From Candidatus Woesearchaeota archaeon (GTDB lineage: Archaea; Nanobdellota; Nanobdellia; SCGC-AAA011-G17; UBA489): a stretch of 20,727 nt of DNA. Position numbers and translations under genes: made by a program. The notes below the pieces were generated by a model. It was not told the origin of the DNA, did not search any database, and saw only the letters and a program-made list of their open reading frames with translations. Shown in pieces: positions 20,080 through 20,727 of this stretch (position 1 is its first letter; each line of letters starts with the position of its first letter). Location: positions 1-20,727 of the forward strand of contig JACOVP010000047.1 of NCBI GenBank assembly GCA_016177265.1. The letters run 5' to 3'.

Positions 20080-20560
20080 AAAGTCGGTGAACTTCTCAAA
20101 AGACTAATACCACCTTTTAGTCAACATAGAGAAGGGCGTGTCAATTGCATAACAGGTGGCTCTGGATCCTAGAAGAGTAGTGTCCTTTGCATATAATATA
20201 AAAGCAATAAGAAAAGATCCTCTTTGAATTCCAATAAAAGAGCAGGTCAAAGCTACTCTAGTGTTCGGGTAACTATATTGCTATATTAGTCAAAGAATTT
20301 TTTCTAATAAGACGAAAAAACGGGTTGGGGGCCTTTAGCAAGGCGGTTACTCCAGAGACTAAGCCGATTGGCCAATCCCCTGAGAAGGGATTGAAATAGT
20401 GCGGATGTTCTAGATTGAAGAGTGTTCTCTTTCTAGAGGAGGGAGAATCTTTGCCTCTTTTCTTAATCATAATTACTTCTTGATACTTGATTTCATATCT
20501 ATGATAGAAATACTAATCATTATTCCTTTAATCCTTATTAGCTCTAATTCTGCCTAAAAA
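20080..20560 (+). ncRNA. Structured noncoding region after the HNH gene
   Basis: No gene is visible. Stems include CTTCTC/GAGAAG (20092-20097 with 20129-20134) enclosing GACTAA/TTAGTC, a long-range GAGTAG/CTACTC with CTAG extension (20169-20180 with 20253-20261), GCCTT/AAGGC (20331-20335 with 20340-20344), AATCCC/GGGATT (20374-20379 with 20387-20392) and a 12-base palindrome GATTGGCCAATC (20366-20377). CCAGAGACTAAG at 20352 resembles the R box of group I introns, but I found no matching S box. The last 90 bases are plain AT-rich leader. Exact RNA ends and class are unknown. Confidence 0.5.
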
Positions 20561-20727
20561 ATGACTATCAGAGAAGAATGTGAAAAAATATGTCTTGATT
20601 TTCTTAATGCTCATCCAGCGCTGAAAGATAAGGTCATAGTTACCATAGAAGATAATCCACTTTTTTGTACATTGTCCTTTGAATTCTCCACTGAAACTTG
20701 TAATGAAGATGAAAATGGAGATAGTGA
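20561..20727 (+). CDS. N-terminal part of a hypothetical protein (3' truncated)
   Basis: The frame begins at ATG 20561 and is open to the end of the window, giving at least 55 residues, starting MTIREECEKICLDFLNAH. It is acidic, with a helix then a strand (KVIVTIEDNPLFCTLSFEF). No clear ribosome-binding site lies upstream. It could be a complete gene start or, if the structured region is an intron, a 3' exon. Family not recognised. Confidence 0.55.
   Translation, partial: MTIREECEKICLDFLNAHPALKDKVIVTIEDNPLFCTLSFEFSTETCNEDENGDS

Noticed and set aside
20340..20400. Group I intron core
   Set aside because: An R-box-like CAGAGACTA is present, but no S box able to form P7 and no clear P/Q pair or exon junction was found.
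1..20727. CRISPR array or insertion sequence
   Set aside because: No regularly spaced repeats with unique spacers and no transposase; the only perfect long repeat is the 35-bp pair at gene starts.

Overview
The window looks like part of a large tailed-phage genome, possibly a prophage or phage-like plasmid. Every supported gene is on the + strand. Genes are short, tightly packed and often overlap by a few bases (ATGA or TAATG junctions). Many encode small zinc-ribbon proteins, alongside an HNH endonuclease, a MoxR-type AAA+ ATPase paired with a VWA/metallopeptidase-like protein, and a holin-like membrane protein. No ribosomal, core metabolic or confident tRNA genes were found. Most of the window is AT-rich, so the clearly GC-rich block at about 17.1-19.25 kb stands out as foreign. 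The host cannot be named from the sequence.

Layout. (1) 1-2.7 kb: an operon of unrecognised genes with a three-helix holin-like protein, ending in a frameshifted gene that carries a (GA)8 tract and in an intrinsic terminator at 2687-2711. (2) 2.7-4.6 kb: a duplicated zinc-finger/helix-turn-helix protein preceded by imperfect 43-bp repeats, then a basic protein built of two similar halves. (3) 4.8-5.2 kb: a promoter followed by a gene-free, strongly structured stretch, probably a noncoding RNA. (4) 5.2-10 kb: promoter-led runs of small genes, including a SprT/WLM-like zinc protease, a DnaJ-type zinc-finger protein, membrane proteins and zinc ribbons. (5) 10-16.9 kb: a 563-residue zinc-ribbon protein, a dual-specificity-phosphatase-like protein, two tandem paralogues, a DUF2442-like gene broken by one in-frame TGA, and the MoxR/VWA pair. 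(6) 16.9-19.25 kb: a promoter, about 550 bases of GC-rich noncoding sequence full of perfect long-range stems (the strongest candidate for an undescribed or large ornate RNA), then six GC-rich small genes joined by repeated stop/RBS/start junctions. (7) 19.26-20.7 kb: AT-rich again, with a small gene, an HNH endonuclease, about 480 bases of structured noncoding sequence and the start of another gene.

Regulation. Seven promoters share one design: TTTACT (usually within TATTTACTTT), exactly 17 bases, then TATAAT, TATACT, TATGAT or TACAAT. Each precedes a gene run or an RNA region, so the phage probably uses a host sigma-70-type polymerase for this module. The two noncoding regions at 4.8 and 17.1 kb are each directly downstream of such a promoter.
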